A stretch of 37,034 bases of DNA, from the NCBI RefSeq assembly GCF_001707825.1, contig NZ_LYBM01000051.1, forward strand, positions 1-37,034, given 5' to 3'. Positions 1-8,709 of this stretch are shown one piece after another. The DNA is from Veronia pacifica (GTDB lineage: Bacteria > Pseudomonadota > Gammaproteobacteria > Enterobacterales > Vibrionaceae). The notes below the pieces were generated by a model that worked only from the letters and a program-made list of their open reading frames with translations, was not told the DNA's origin and searched no databases. Numbering within the stretch: position 1 is the first letter of the stretch; the number at the start of each line of letters is the position of its first letter. The translations under genes were made by a program, and so were the position numbers.

Positions 1-309
1 CTCCATAAGGAGTGACATAAATTAATTTACTGAAATAAATAGATATTATTATTTAAAAACTTTTAGGTGTTAAATAATAATATTAATAGAGAATGCTATT
101 CTGAATAATCTTGGATAGTAATTAAAATAAAATAATCAATAATGTAAGTTATTTATATTCAGTGTGTCAGCTTAAGCTCTTTTCAAAGAAGATTATGATG
201 ATAGAAAGATTATTTTTTGGATAAAGTGCACAATAAATACAACCCCAACACTTAACCTAATGATATTATTAACAAATCTTATCTATCCAGTATAGATTAG
301 GGACGAGAC
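1..309. other. AT-rich intergenic leader, no gene seen
   Basis: This stretch is strongly AT-rich and holds no convincing open frame or hairpin. Its last part should carry the promoter of the peptidase gene at 310; a purine-rich GGACGAG just before the ATG is the only ribosome-binding element I can point to. Confidence 0.5.
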
Positions 310-1197
310 ATGGATAAAGATAACAATGAAAAAATGATAAGAGAGTTTAGTCACCTTATAAAGCAGCATTACTTTTGCCCAGAGATAGGGCATACGACTC
401 AACGCCTTCTGTTGAAAAATATTGAGAGAAATGTATATTCTTCTATTCCTTATAATCAAGAGCTGGCCAGTAAAGTCTCGGATGATATTTTCTCAGTGAC
501 AAGAGATAAGCACTTCACATTGTCATATGATCCTGATTTTATTGCTCAGAAAAATCAGGCAGAACTAAATAAATCAACCGCAAAACACTGGGGCGATGAT
601 GTTAATTATGGTTTTAAAGAAATAAAAATACTGAAGGGAAATATCGGCTTTATCAAGCTCACCGGATTTTATGACACTGAATTTGCCAGTACGCTTGCTG
701 CCTCTGCGATGCACTTGGTCGAAAGAACGAATGCGTTGATCTTCGATATTCGAGAGAACGGTGGTGGCTATTTAAACATGGTTCAGCTTATATGCTCTTA
801 TCTGTTTGGCACTGAACCTGTCCTACTCGATGAATTTCACTCCAATAAAAAAACTGTGAAGAACCAATGCTGGACCCTACCCCATGTTCAAGGAAAAAAA
901 CGATCTGGCATTCCTGTATTTATACTGACCAGCCATCATACTTTTTCAGCTGCGGAGAATTTTGCTTACAACCTACAATCCCTCAACCGAGCAACAGTGA
1001 TCGGAGAGCCAACGAAAGGTGCTGCTACTGGCGTTAAAACAACAGTTATTAATGAATTATTCTGGAGCAACATTCCTGACAGTATCAGTGTTAACCCCAC
1101 TACAGGGCAAAACTGGCACTGTGTTGGAGTGAGGCCAAATATCAGATCGTCTGCAGAGGCAGCCTTTGACATTGCCTATGACATGGCAATAAAGTAG
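310..1197 (+). CDS. S41-family (tail-specific/IRBP-like) peptidase, cytoplasmic
   Basis: The 295-residue protein fits the S41 C-terminal-processing peptidase fold. Residues 1-75 resemble the small helical N-terminal part of IRBP-type S41 proteins (a VTRDKHF-like segment near 63-69). The catalytic core runs from about 100 to 290, with strand GNIGFIKLTGF at 110-120, the DIRENGGG turn at 146-153, and SHHTFSAAE at 208-216, whose Ser213 is the likely nucleophile. GEPTKGA at 232-238 is the usual following motif. There is no signal peptide and no PDZ domain, so it should act in the cytoplasm, unlike Prc/CtpA. The frame ends in tandem stops (TAG TGA), with only four bases between its stop and that of the convergent J-domain gene. 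The family call is solid; the substrate is unknown. Confidence 0.8.
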   Translation: MDKDNNEKMIREFSHLIKQHYFCPEIGHTTQRLLLKNIERNVYSSIPYNQELASKVSDDIFSVTRDKHFTLSYDPDFIAQKNQAELNKSTAKHWGDDVNYGFKEIKILKGNIGFIKLTGFYDTEFASTLAASAMHLVERTNALIFDIRENGGGYLNMVQLICSYLFGTEPVLLDEFHSNKKTVKNQCWTLPHVQGKKRSGIPVFILTSHHTFSAAENFAYNLQSLNRATVIGEPTKGAATGVKTTVINELFWSNIPDSISVNPTTGQNWHCVGVRPNIRSSAEAAFDIAYDMAIK

Positions 1198-1201
1198 TGA
1201 T

Positions 1202-2344
1202 TCAGACAACACATTCCTGCTTTAAAAGAGACTCCGCTGCGTCAAAGCCAGTTCCAGAGAAACTTTGCCCCAGTATGCTGAGTGTTCTCCCGCTCTGCCA
1301 CTGCTCGATGTTTGAGCCACTGCCATAGGGTATAGCATAAACAATGTACCCCTTGTACTGGTGCCTGAAAATGAGGTTCGCGGACACGGAAAGAGGCTGA
1401 ATATCACTTCTTAAGAAGAAGAAAAAGTCTCTTTTACAGTCCATTATGACCATTGAGCCCTGCTGGTTGCTTAAAGCGATATATGAAATATTGCTTTTTT
1501 GTTCAGTGAGTACGGTCCAATAACTCGAACTGACATCACTAAGATTATATTCAGGATTAAGCGGCGTATCTTCTGTTTTGTCTTTTGCTTCATTTATCGA
1601 CGAGACATCAGTAGGTGTATCAGGTTTAGCTATTTTTTGCTCAGATAACCCTTCTTTATTATTTTCGTCTTTTATCACGACGGGTTGTGAAACAAAGATA
1701 TCAGGCCGGAAGAGGCTGAGAGATACCAGACTGGCGACAAAGATAAAGAAAACCACAAAAACGGGCAGCCAAAACTTACTAGCCCAATGAACCGGACCAA
1801 CCTGATTTTTCAATCCCGCTTGTGTCAGTTCAGTCTCCAACACCTCGTTTGCAGTCAGTGCTCTGTGTAACTCCTGCGTAAGCCGGGTGATCTCCTTATC
1901 TGCCCCTTCTTTATATGTTCTCAGCCTTTGACGGTGCTCTTTGAGCAAACTCAGCTCGACCTTAACCTGCGCCAGTTCCCTGTTTAAGTGCTCAACCGCA
2001 TCATTTGTATCAATTGATGACGCTTCTTTACTTTGTCCTTGCGATTTCAAGGTTAAATTTTCAGCTCTTAGCCCCTCAACCTCATGTTTAAGGCGAGCAA
2101 TTTCAAGGGTCATTACTTTCAGTTGCTGCTCACTGGAAAAATCAGCCTTCAGCATTTCAATATCATCCTCGCCCCGCCCATTCTGCACATTCTCGTAGGC
2201 GAAGGTCAAAAGCTGCATCAGCGACTTAGAACCACCTTTATCTGGATGAAGTCGGGCTGAAAGCAAGCGATAGCGTTGTTTTATATTTTTTGCTGAGTCT
2301 TCCTGAGTGGTTCCCAGCAATTCATGGTAGGTGGTCATTAACAA
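1202..2344 (-). CDS. Membrane-anchored J-domain (DnaJ-like) protein
   Basis: Up to 380 residues in four parts: an N-terminal J domain (about 3-60) with the HPDKGG motif at 33-38 that stimulates Hsp70; a long charged heptad-rich coiled coil (about 75-175); one membrane segment (about 188-211); and a C-terminal part placed in the periplasm if the J domain is cytoplasmic. That C-terminal part has an MDC near its middle, a Cys three residues from the end, and a YIVYAIPYGSG strand, loosely recalling the VasI/TagO fold; this is weak inference. The coordinates start at TTG (2342-2344), which lies about 7 nt after GAAGA; an ATG two codons later (2336-2338) is also possible but sits about 13 nt away. 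Probably an accessory co-chaperone recruiting DnaK to the membrane; the client is unknown. Confidence 0.8.
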   Translation of the reverse strand: MLMTTYHELLGTTQEDSAKNIKQRYRLLSARLHPDKGGSKSLMQLLTFAYENVQNGRGEDDIEMLKADFSSEQQLKVMTLEIARLKHEVEGLRAENLTLKSQGQSKEASSIDTNDAVEHLNRELAQVKVELSLLKEHRQRLRTYKEGADKEITRLTQELHRALTANEVLETELTQAGLKNQVGPVHWASKFWLPVFVVFFIFVASLVSLSLFRPDIFVSQPVVIKDENNKEGLSEQKIAKPDTPTDVSSINEAKDKTEDTPLNPEYNLSDVSSSYWTVLTEQKSNISYIALSNQQGSMVIMDCKRDFFFFLRSDIQPLSVSANLIFRHQYKGYIVYAIPYGSGSNIEQWQSGRTLSILGQSFSGTGFDAAESLLKQECVV

Positions 2345-2605
2345 TAACTTTCTTCTACAGTAGGTCGTTATTCAGTAAAAATAACGGGGTTTCTGACTTA
2401 CAGAATAGTCAAAAAATGTTTAACTTTTTTCCTTAAATCTCTAAAAAACCAATAAAATCATCATATTTAGATATCAAACACTCATCCACTCACAAATCAT
2501 TAACAGATGGCCAACCTTATTCCTTTTTTACATTGCCCGTGTCTTTTTTATGTTGCATATTTCTCACTAATAAATATGATGTCTCTCCTAATTTTGACGT
2601 TCCGT

Positions 2606-2809
2606 TGAAAACAGCAGGAGAGAGATGGCATTGCCATCCGCCGACGAAGTAAATCTTTCAGGCACTTAATTGTATGGACTGCTGTTGGAGGAGCCTCTGG
2701 AGAGACCCGTTAAATCGGGCGCCGAAGGAGCAAGCCTGTTTCATCAGGTGAAACTCTCAGGCAAAAGGACAGAGGAGATTGTCATGACTGACAGAATTCT
2801 CTGTCGGTC
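2606..2809 (+). promoter_or_regulatory. Tandem glycine riboswitch with expression platform
   Basis: Two glycine aptamers in series. Aptamer 1 has a perfect 7-bp P1 helix, ACAGCAG (2611-2617) with CTGCTGT (2679-2685). Aptamer 2 has P1 CCTCTG (2694-2699) with CAGAGG (2770-2775), and both carry the conserved core (GCCGACGAAG and GCGCCGAAGGAGCAA). Downstream is a 10-bp hairpin (2786-2795 with 2800-2809, one G-T pair). Its right arm CTCTGTC (2799-2805) can instead pair perfectly with GACAGAG (2768-2774), which overlaps the aptamer 2 P1 strand. No U-tract follows, so control may be translational. It precedes an amino-acid symporter, the usual target of such switches in Vibrionaceae. Confidence 0.95.
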
Positions 2810-2850
2810 TATGGCTATTCTCCGCCTTTGATATTTTTAAAGGGGGATTA

Positions 2851-4221
2851 ATGCACCACACTTTACTGCCTTATCTGACGGCAATTGACCACTTTATCTG
2901 GGGTCCACCACTTCTACTTCTTCTCGTCGGCACTGGCGTATATTTTACCTTTCGTTTGGGCCTGTTGCAGATCACTCGACTACCTCTCGCTTTAAAATAT
3001 CTTTTTAGCGGTAAAAAGTCTGCGGGCGAACAGGGCGATGTCTCAAGCTTTGCTGCATTGTGCACCGCCCTGTCAGCAACCATAGGAACAGGAAATATCG
3101 TTGGTGTCGCTACGGCCGTTAAACTTGGCGGCCCGGGCGCGCTGTTTTGGATGTGGATGGCGGCATTGTTCGGTATGGCAACCAAATACGCTGAATGTCT
3201 TCTGGCGGTGAAATACCGTGAAAAGGTAGATGGGAAATATTTAGGCGGCCCCATGCTTTACCTTGAAAAGGGAGCAGGTCAGCCAATTCTCGCCAAATTA
3301 TTCGCTCTTTTTACTGTGTGTGTGGCCTGTCTCGGAATTGGCACCTTTCCGCAAGTAAATGCAATTGCTGACGCCGGAAGGTTAACGTTTGGATTACCAC
3401 CCATCGTCATTGCCAGTATATTAGCAGTGCTGGTTGGCGCAGTGACGCTTGGCGGCATTCAAGCCATATCATCTGTAGCGAGTAAAATCGTTCCAACCAT
3501 GACAATAATTTATGTGTCGGCATGCACATTAGTGCTGGTTAACTTTGCTGACCAGATACCTGCTGCACTTGAACAGATCATTTCTTCAGCATTTACAGGC
3601 TCTGCGGCAACGGGCGGTTTCGTTGGTGCGGGTATTATGCTTGCCATTCAATCAGGTATCGCAAGGGGCGTTTTCTCAAATGAATCAGGGCTTGGCAGTG
3701 CACCTATGGCGGCAGCATCAGCTCAAACGGATTCATGTGTGAAGCAAGGCCTTATCTCTATGGTAGGTACCTTTCTGGATACAATCATCATTTGTACCAT
3801 GACAGGGCTAGCATTAATTCTGACGGGTGTTTGGAGTGGAGACAGTCAAGGTGCCGCCATGACAACAGAAGCCTTTTCCTTGGGGCTCTCTGCGGACTTT
3901 GCCCCCTTATTGGTTACCACAGGTCTGATGTTCTTTGCCTTCACAACAATTCTCGGTTGGAACTATTATGGCGAGCGCTGCGTTGTTTACCTTTGGGGAA
4001 AAAGAGCGGTTCTACCTTACAAGCTGGTATTTATTGCCCTGATCTTCTCTGGCGTGTTCATTCAGCTTGATATGATTTGGCTTATTGCGGACATTGTAAA
4101 TGGCTTGATGGCGATTCCTAACCTGATTGGGTTAATCCTACTTCGCCATGTTGTGATAGAAGAAACACAATTGTTTTTCAATAACCTGAAGAACGGTGCA
4201 TTCGCAAAAGACACTCTCTGA
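2851..4221 (+). CDS. AGCS-family sodium:alanine/glycine symporter
   Basis: The 456-residue integral membrane protein has the AGCS pattern. The N-terminus (DHFIWGPPLLLLLVGTGVY) leads into about ten hydrophobic segments. The family signature GGPGALFWMWMAALFGM and its continuation ATKYAECLLAVKYR lie near 95-130, GNIVGVATAV sits just before it, and GVFSNESGLGSAPMAAA is in the second half. Members import alanine or glycine with sodium. The start is preceded by AAAGGGGG at a good distance. Control by the glycine riboswitch in the leader points to glycine as substrate or signal. A bidirectional hairpin terminator follows. Confidence 0.93.
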   Translation: MHHTLLPYLTAIDHFIWGPPLLLLLVGTGVYFTFRLGLLQITRLPLALKYLFSGKKSAGEQGDVSSFAALCTALSATIGTGNIVGVATAVKLGGPGALFWMWMAALFGMATKYAECLLAVKYREKVDGKYLGGPMLYLEKGAGQPILAKLFALFTVCVACLGIGTFPQVNAIADAGRLTFGLPPIVIASILAVLVGAVTLGGIQAISSVASKIVPTMTIIYVSACTLVLVNFADQIPAALEQIISSAFTGSAATGGFVGAGIMLAIQSGIARGVFSNESGLGSAPMAAASAQTDSCVKQGLISMVGTFLDTIIICTMTGLALILTGVWSGDSQGAAMTTEAFSLGLSADFAPLLVTTGLMFFAFTTILGWNYYGERCVVYLWGKRAVLPYKLVFIALIFSGVFIQLDMIWLIADIVNGLMAIPNLIGLILLRHVVIEETQLFFNNLKNGAFAKDTL

Positions 4222-4234
4222 CATTTTTAAATGA

Positions 4235-4262
4235 AAAAGCCGCTTTTTGTTAGGCGGCTTTT
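4235..4262. terminator. Bidirectional intrinsic terminator
   Basis: AAAAGCCGC (4235-4243) pairs perfectly with GCGGCTTTT (4254-4262) around a 10-nt loop. T-runs occur on both strands, so it can end the symporter transcript and the convergent HAD gene transcript. Confidence 0.9.
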
Positions 4263-4278
4263 GAACATTTCAGTCGTA

Positions 4279-4959
4279 TTACGCACTCTTCGCATCTAAT
4301 AGCTCCGAGAGGCCCAGCTTACCGAAAATCGCATCGTAATGGACGAAGTTAGGGATTTTCGTAAAGTGACTCACGTTGTCACCGACTGCCACGAATTCAT
4401 AACCTAAAGTATTGGTTGCCATTTTATCCCATTCGCCATCGCCGAAATAAACACGACGCTCAAACGCCTGTCCGGTGTCCTGTTTTGCACGAAACGCCGC
4501 AAGTGCCATTATTTCGCTGCGCGTCATCGCATCGGAACAAGACGAAAAAACAACATTGCTTATATCGAAGCCAGCGGCTTTGAGTTTCATCTTGGCAGAC
4601 TCTTCCCATCCACCCGTTGCAATAGCAACCACGACATTGGGGTGCTTCTTCATGTCGTTTACAAATCCAATCGCGCCGGGAGTCGGTGTGATCTCTGTTT
4701 CTGGGTTGCAGATATATTCGCGAATGTGTCTGAAAAAGGCGGATTTCACATCTCGGATGAGTCGAATTCGATCGCCACGCATCCCGTTCGTTTCAATCAG
4801 TTCTTCAAGAATGCCAATATCTGTAATGTTTTTAAAATCTGACCATTCCCCGGTCATTCTTACGCCCATAACTTCTTCTACCGCTTTATAAAAACACTCG
4901 GCATCAAAGTCATTACTGTCGATCAGTGTGCCATCGACATCTAACATGAATAAGTTCAT
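4279..4959 (-). CDS. HAD-superfamily hydrolase (phosphatase-like)
   Basis: The 226-residue protein starts with motif I, DVDGT (Asp7 nucleophile, Asp9 acid/base). A helical cap domain follows (about 15-90), then motif II IATGGW near 115-120 and motif IV FGDGEWDK near 172-179 with metal-binding Asp residues. The length and cap fit phosphoglycolate-phosphatase-like, subfamily I HADs. The substrate cannot be read from the sequence. It stands alone on the minus strand, convergent with the symporter. Confidence 0.85.
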   Translation of the reverse strand: MNLFMLDVDGTLIDSNDFDAECFYKAVEEVMGVRMTGEWSDFKNITDIGILEELIETNGMRGDRIRLIRDVKSAFFRHIREYICNPETEITPTPGAIGFVNDMKKHPNVVVAIATGGWEESAKMKLKAAGFDISNVVFSSCSDAMTRSEIMALAAFRAKQDTGQAFERRVYFGDGEWDKMATNTLGYEFVAVGDNVSHFTKIPNFVHYDAIFGKLGLSELLDAKSA

Positions 4960-5642
4960 CAGCGCTTCTTCCTCAACTCTCTATTTTCCAGCTTTCAAGC
5001 TGATTTGATGTGCGCCAGTCATACGCCTGTCGATTTGATATGTCCGTCAGGATGTAAAAACGCACATCCTATCCATCCCTGTTTTGAACATGGTAATTGT
5101 AGTCGTGAGAAAGTTACGGTGCCGTGACATGGTACGGCTTATCAGGATTGAAAGGTGAGACACAGCTTACTTTTACGCCTCAGGTAGCAGTTTGTATCAA
5201 TCCATTTGTATTTGATGGCACAACAAGCGTTTAAAACAAGAAAAGATAGGAACCGTATTGCAGATGTAATATTAACATATCGCTTTGCGCAGAGTGACCT
5301 CCAAAAACACCATTTCTACGACAAAATCCAGAAAATAAAACAAGATATATAACGTAAGAATCGCTTCGCTTCTGCGGCAACTTTTCCGGTCAATCAAGTG
5401 CCACATGACTACGGGAGCAAGGAAAGAGACTACAATTGTCAAACAGAGAGACAAGCTTTATTTACATAAAAAGTACCCTATAAAAACATACGTAACAAAA
5501 GCGACATCGCTAAATAAATTTGTATGGCAATGCTCGATGTCAAGACTTGAAGATCACAAAATATAGTGGTTTGATCGTCGCCCTTCTCGAGTATCTGGAA
5601 ATTTCTGCATACCAGATGTCATTACATGAGGTGCAATTCATA
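4960..5642. other. Intergenic region before nrdJa; weak NrdR-box candidate
   Basis: No convincing gene or cobalamin riboswitch lies in these 683 bases. ACAAGATATATAACGT at 5340-5355 matches 12 of 16 positions of the NrdR-box consensus as I know it, but I do not see the usual second box one or two helical turns away. A 60-codon minus-strand frame (5272-5454) has hydrophobic stretches but starts at TTG without a Shine-Dalgarno sequence. Confidence 0.35.
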
Positions 5643-7799
5643 ATGGCTAAAACCAAGTCAACATCTGACTCCCAATCTCTTCACGTTCTGGAAATTCCCT
5701 ATCAGGAAACGTCGATGGAGATCTGGGATAGCAAGTATCGCTTGAAAACCAAGCACGGCGTCGCAGTAGATTCGACTCTGGATGATACCTTCAAACGTGT
5801 TGCTCGTGCCCTCGCCGACCTGGAGCAAAAAAATGCTCAGGAAAAATGGTACCAGGAATTTCTCTGGGCTCTTCGTCATGGTGCCATTCCAGCTGGACGT
5901 ATTACCTCAAACGCGGGTGCATTCGACCACAAACCCGCAACCTCGACCATTAACTGCACCGTTAGCGGCATCATTGAAGATTCAATGGACGATATCTTGG
6001 GTAAAGTCCACGAAGCAGGCCTGACGCTAAAAGCAGGCTGTGGTATCGGCTATGATTTCTCTACCCTCCGCCCTCGTGGCGCGTTTGTATCGGGTGCTGG
6101 CGCATATACCTCTGGTCCTCTGTCATTTATGGATATCTACGACAAGATGTGTTTCACCGTCTCGTCAGCGGGTGGTCGTCGTGGTGCACAAATGGGTACC
6201 ATGGATATTCGCCATCCAGACGTTATGGAGTTTATTCGTGCCAAACGGGAAGATGGAAGACTTCGACAGTTCAACCTCTCGCTATTAATCACTGAAGAAT
6301 TTATAGAGGCCGTTAAAGAAGATAAAGCGTGGCAGCTAATCTTCCCCGTCACGGCAAAAGAAGCGAAGAAAGATAACGTTGACCTGAATACTGCTGAAGA
6401 TATCGTCTGGGCTGACTGGCCGAGTAAAGATGGACTGGTCGAAGACGATCAGGGCCGCGTTGCTTGTAAAGTCTACCGTACTATGCAAGCTCGCAATTTG
6501 TGGAACATCATCATGACGTCCACATACGACTATGCAGAACCTGGCTTCATTTTGATTGATAAAGTCAATCAGATGAACAACAACTGGTTCTGTGAAGATA
6601 TTCGCGCTACCAACCCTTGCGGTGAACAACCTCTTCCACCTTACGGTGCTTGTCTTCTCGGTTCAGTCAATCTGACCAAATTTGTCCTTGACCCTTTCAC
6701 TGACAAGGCACGCTTTGATTGGGATATGTACAGAAAGGTTGTCGCGATATTCACTCGCATGTTAGACAACGTGGTGGAGATCAATCAACTGCCTCTAGAG
6801 AAGCAGCGTAATGAAATACGCACCAAGCGCCGTCACGGTATGGGCTTCCTTGGCCTTGGTTCAACCCTGACTATGCTGCGACATAAGTATGGCAGCCCTG
6901 CTTCTGTTGCTTTCACTGAGCAGGTTGCTCAGGAAATGGCTGTTACTGGCTGGGAGCAAGCGGTGATCCTGGCAGAAGAAAAGGGACCGGCGCCTATTCT
7001 TGAACAAGAATTCACAGTTACTGCAAAAATGCTGCGCCAACGTCCAGAAATGGCCAAAGACGGCATTAAGCTCGGCGATAAAGTTAAAGGTAAGGTTCTA
7101 CACGCACGCTATAGCCGCTACATGCAGCAGATAGCGGAAGTTAACCCTGAACTCGTTGAAAAACTGGTGCAGAAAGGGGCGCGTTTCACTCATCACAGCT
7201 CTATTGCACCGACGGGAACCATATCGCTGTCGCTAGCCAATAATGCAAGTAACGGCATCGAACCAAGCTTTGCGCATCACTACACCCGCAATGTGATAAA
7301 AGAAGGCAAGAAATCAAAAGAAAGCGTTGATGTCTTTAGCTTTGAGTTATTAGCGTACCGCGAGCTGATTAATCAAAAAGCCATGCCGTACAGCGCAGAA
7401 GCCGATGAGCAACTCCCAGAATACTTCATCACTGCCGATGATATTACACCATCTCAGCACGTTGAGGTTCAGGCAGCCGCTCAGCATTGGATTGATTCTT
7501 CAATTTCTAAGACGGCAAATGTACCAACAGACTTCCCGTTTGAAGACTTTAAAGACATTTATATGGATGCCTATGATAAAGGTCTGAAAGGTTGCACTAC
7601 GTTCAGATTTAATCCAGAAGTATTTCAGGGCGTATTGGTGAAAGAGGAAGATCTCGAAAATACCACCTATACCTTCACGCTTGAGGACGGTTCGACCTTC
7701 GAGGCCAAGGGGAACGAAAAGGTTGAGTATGACGGTGAAGTACATACAGCAGCCAACCTGTACGATGCACTTAAAGAAGGTTATTACGGCAAATTCTGA
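5643..7799 (+). CDS. nrdJa: B12-dependent (class II) ribonucleotide reductase, catalytic subunit
   Basis: The 718-residue protein reduces ribonucleotides to deoxyribonucleotides using adenosylcobalamin to make the active-site radical, so it needs no oxygen. Visible motifs: INCTVSG with first redox Cys105; NPCGEQPLPPYGAC at 324-337, giving the radical Cys326, Glu328 and second redox Cys337; RRHGMGFLGLG near 396-406; and the phosphate-binding APTGT at 522-526. The ATG at 5643 follows GAGGTG by nine bases; the frame is open upstream but without support. The protein ends at YYGKF with no C-terminal CxxC, which is supplied by the next gene. This matches the split NrdJa/NrdJb arrangement known from Pseudomonas aeruginosa. 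Confidence 0.93.
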   Translation: MAKTKSTSDSQSLHVLEIPYQETSMEIWDSKYRLKTKHGVAVDSTLDDTFKRVARALADLEQKNAQEKWYQEFLWALRHGAIPAGRITSNAGAFDHKPATSTINCTVSGIIEDSMDDILGKVHEAGLTLKAGCGIGYDFSTLRPRGAFVSGAGAYTSGPLSFMDIYDKMCFTVSSAGGRRGAQMGTMDIRHPDVMEFIRAKREDGRLRQFNLSLLITEEFIEAVKEDKAWQLIFPVTAKEAKKDNVDLNTAEDIVWADWPSKDGLVEDDQGRVACKVYRTMQARNLWNIIMTSTYDYAEPGFILIDKVNQMNNNWFCEDIRATNPCGEQPLPPYGACLLGSVNLTKFVLDPFTDKARFDWDMYRKVVAIFTRMLDNVVEINQLPLEKQRNEIRTKRRHGMGFLGLGSTLTMLRHKYGSPASVAFTEQVAQEMAVTGWEQAVILAEEKGPAPILEQEFTVTAKMLRQRPEMAKDGIKLGDKVKGKVLHARYSRYMQQIAEVNPELVEKLVQKGARFTHHSSIAPTGTISLSLANNASNGIEPSFAHHYTRNVIKEGKKSKESVDVFSFELLAYRELINQKAMPYSAEADEQLPEYFITADDITPSQHVEVQAAAQHWIDSSISKTANVPTDFPFEDFKDIYMDAYDKGLKGCTTFRFNPEVFQGVLVKEEDLENTTYTFTLEDGSTFEAKGNEKVEYDGEVHTAANLYDALKEGYYGKF

Positions 7800-7830
7800 A
7801 CGAATAGCCGTCAAAAAGAAGCGACAGAAT

Positions 7831-8523
7831 ATGACACGTAAAATAGAAAGCAAAATCGTTGCCTACAAGGTAAAAACAAAAGGTCAGGAAGAAGACACCC
7901 CTGCTCCAGCCCCAGAGCCAAAGCAAGATATTGAGATCATGCATGATGCTATTCAGCGACCAGAGAAGCTGATGGGCACAACTTACAAACTCAAGACGCC
8001 AGAGCATGTGTCGGAGCACTCGTTGTTTATTACTATTAACGATGTGATCCTCAATGAAGGAACTGACCACCAGGTGCGTCGCCCCTTCGAGATCTTTATC
8101 AACAGCAAGAGCCTTGAGCACTATCAATGGATTGTTGCCCTGACCAGAATTATCTCTGCTGTTTTCAGAAAAGGTGGCGACATTGCCTTTTTGGTCGACG
8201 AGCTCCGCTCAGTCTTTGACCCCAAGGGCGGTTACTGGAACAAGGGTAAATATGTCCCTTCACTGATTGCAGAAATCGGTAATGTAATAGAACAGCACCT
8301 TATGGATATCGGTATGCTCAAAAATCCAGAAACGGATGAGCACCAAAAAGCCTTTCTTGACGCGAAGCGCGCTGAGACCGGGTCTAAGCCGATTGAAGAT
8401 GCGCCGGTAAACACAGGTTTTCCGCCAAGCGCGTCGCTTTGTAATAAGTGCCATAACAAAGCAGTGGTGGTTAAAGATGGTTGTCAGACCTGCCTGAACT
8501 GCGGCGATTCTAAGTGCGGTTAA
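7831..8523 (+). CDS. nrdJb: Class II ribonucleotide reductase accessory subunit NrdJb (TSCPD domain)
   Basis: The 230-residue protein begins at the ATG 31 bases after nrdJa, making a two-gene operon. After an acidic, proline-rich linker (18-31), residues 45-165 form the TSCPD-like domain found at the C-terminal side of one-piece class II reductases. The tail has six cysteines in three pairs (C204/C207, C218/C221, C224/C229), suited to metal binding or to re-reducing the active-site disulfide. In P. aeruginosa the equivalent subunit is needed for full activity. A longer frame runs upstream into nrdJa but lacks support; AAGAAG precedes the chosen ATG. A strong terminator follows. Confidence 0.9.
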   Translation: MTRKIESKIVAYKVKTKGQEEDTPAPAPEPKQDIEIMHDAIQRPEKLMGTTYKLKTPEHVSEHSLFITINDVILNEGTDHQVRRPFEIFINSKSLEHYQWIVALTRIISAVFRKGGDIAFLVDELRSVFDPKGGYWNKGKYVPSLIAEIGNVIEQHLMDIGMLKNPETDEHQKAFLDAKRAETGSKPIEDAPVNTGFPPSASLCNKCHNKAVVVKDGCQTCLNCGDSKCG

Positions 8524-8536
8524 ACGACGATTTTCT

Positions 8537-8565
8537 AGCCAGTCGGTAACGACTGGCTTCTTCTT
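8537..8565 (+). terminator. Intrinsic terminator of nrdJa-nrdJb
   Basis: AGCCAGTCG (8537-8545) and CGACTGGCT (8550-8558) form a perfect 9-bp stem closed by a GTAA tetraloop and followed by TCTTCTT. Confidence 0.9.
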
Positions 8566-8709
8566 CCCCAACAATTTATCAAATACTTCTGCGTAAAACA
8601 TTTACTTAGTAACTTTTTAAAAAATTATTATGAACATCGTTTGATTCCATCAGGTTCTTTCTATAAGATACGCGCAAATTTTGAACAGTGTATTTTATAG
8701 GTTAATTCA

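Noticed and set aside
5340-5355. NrdR box upstream of nrdJa
   Set aside because: Only 12 of 16 positions fit, no paired second box was found, and it lies almost 290 bases from the gene; kept only as a note.
5272-5454. 60-codon minus-strand frame with two hydrophobic stretches
   Set aside because: It starts at TTG with no Shine-Dalgarno sequence, and AT-rich intergenic DNA readily gives hydrophobic frames.
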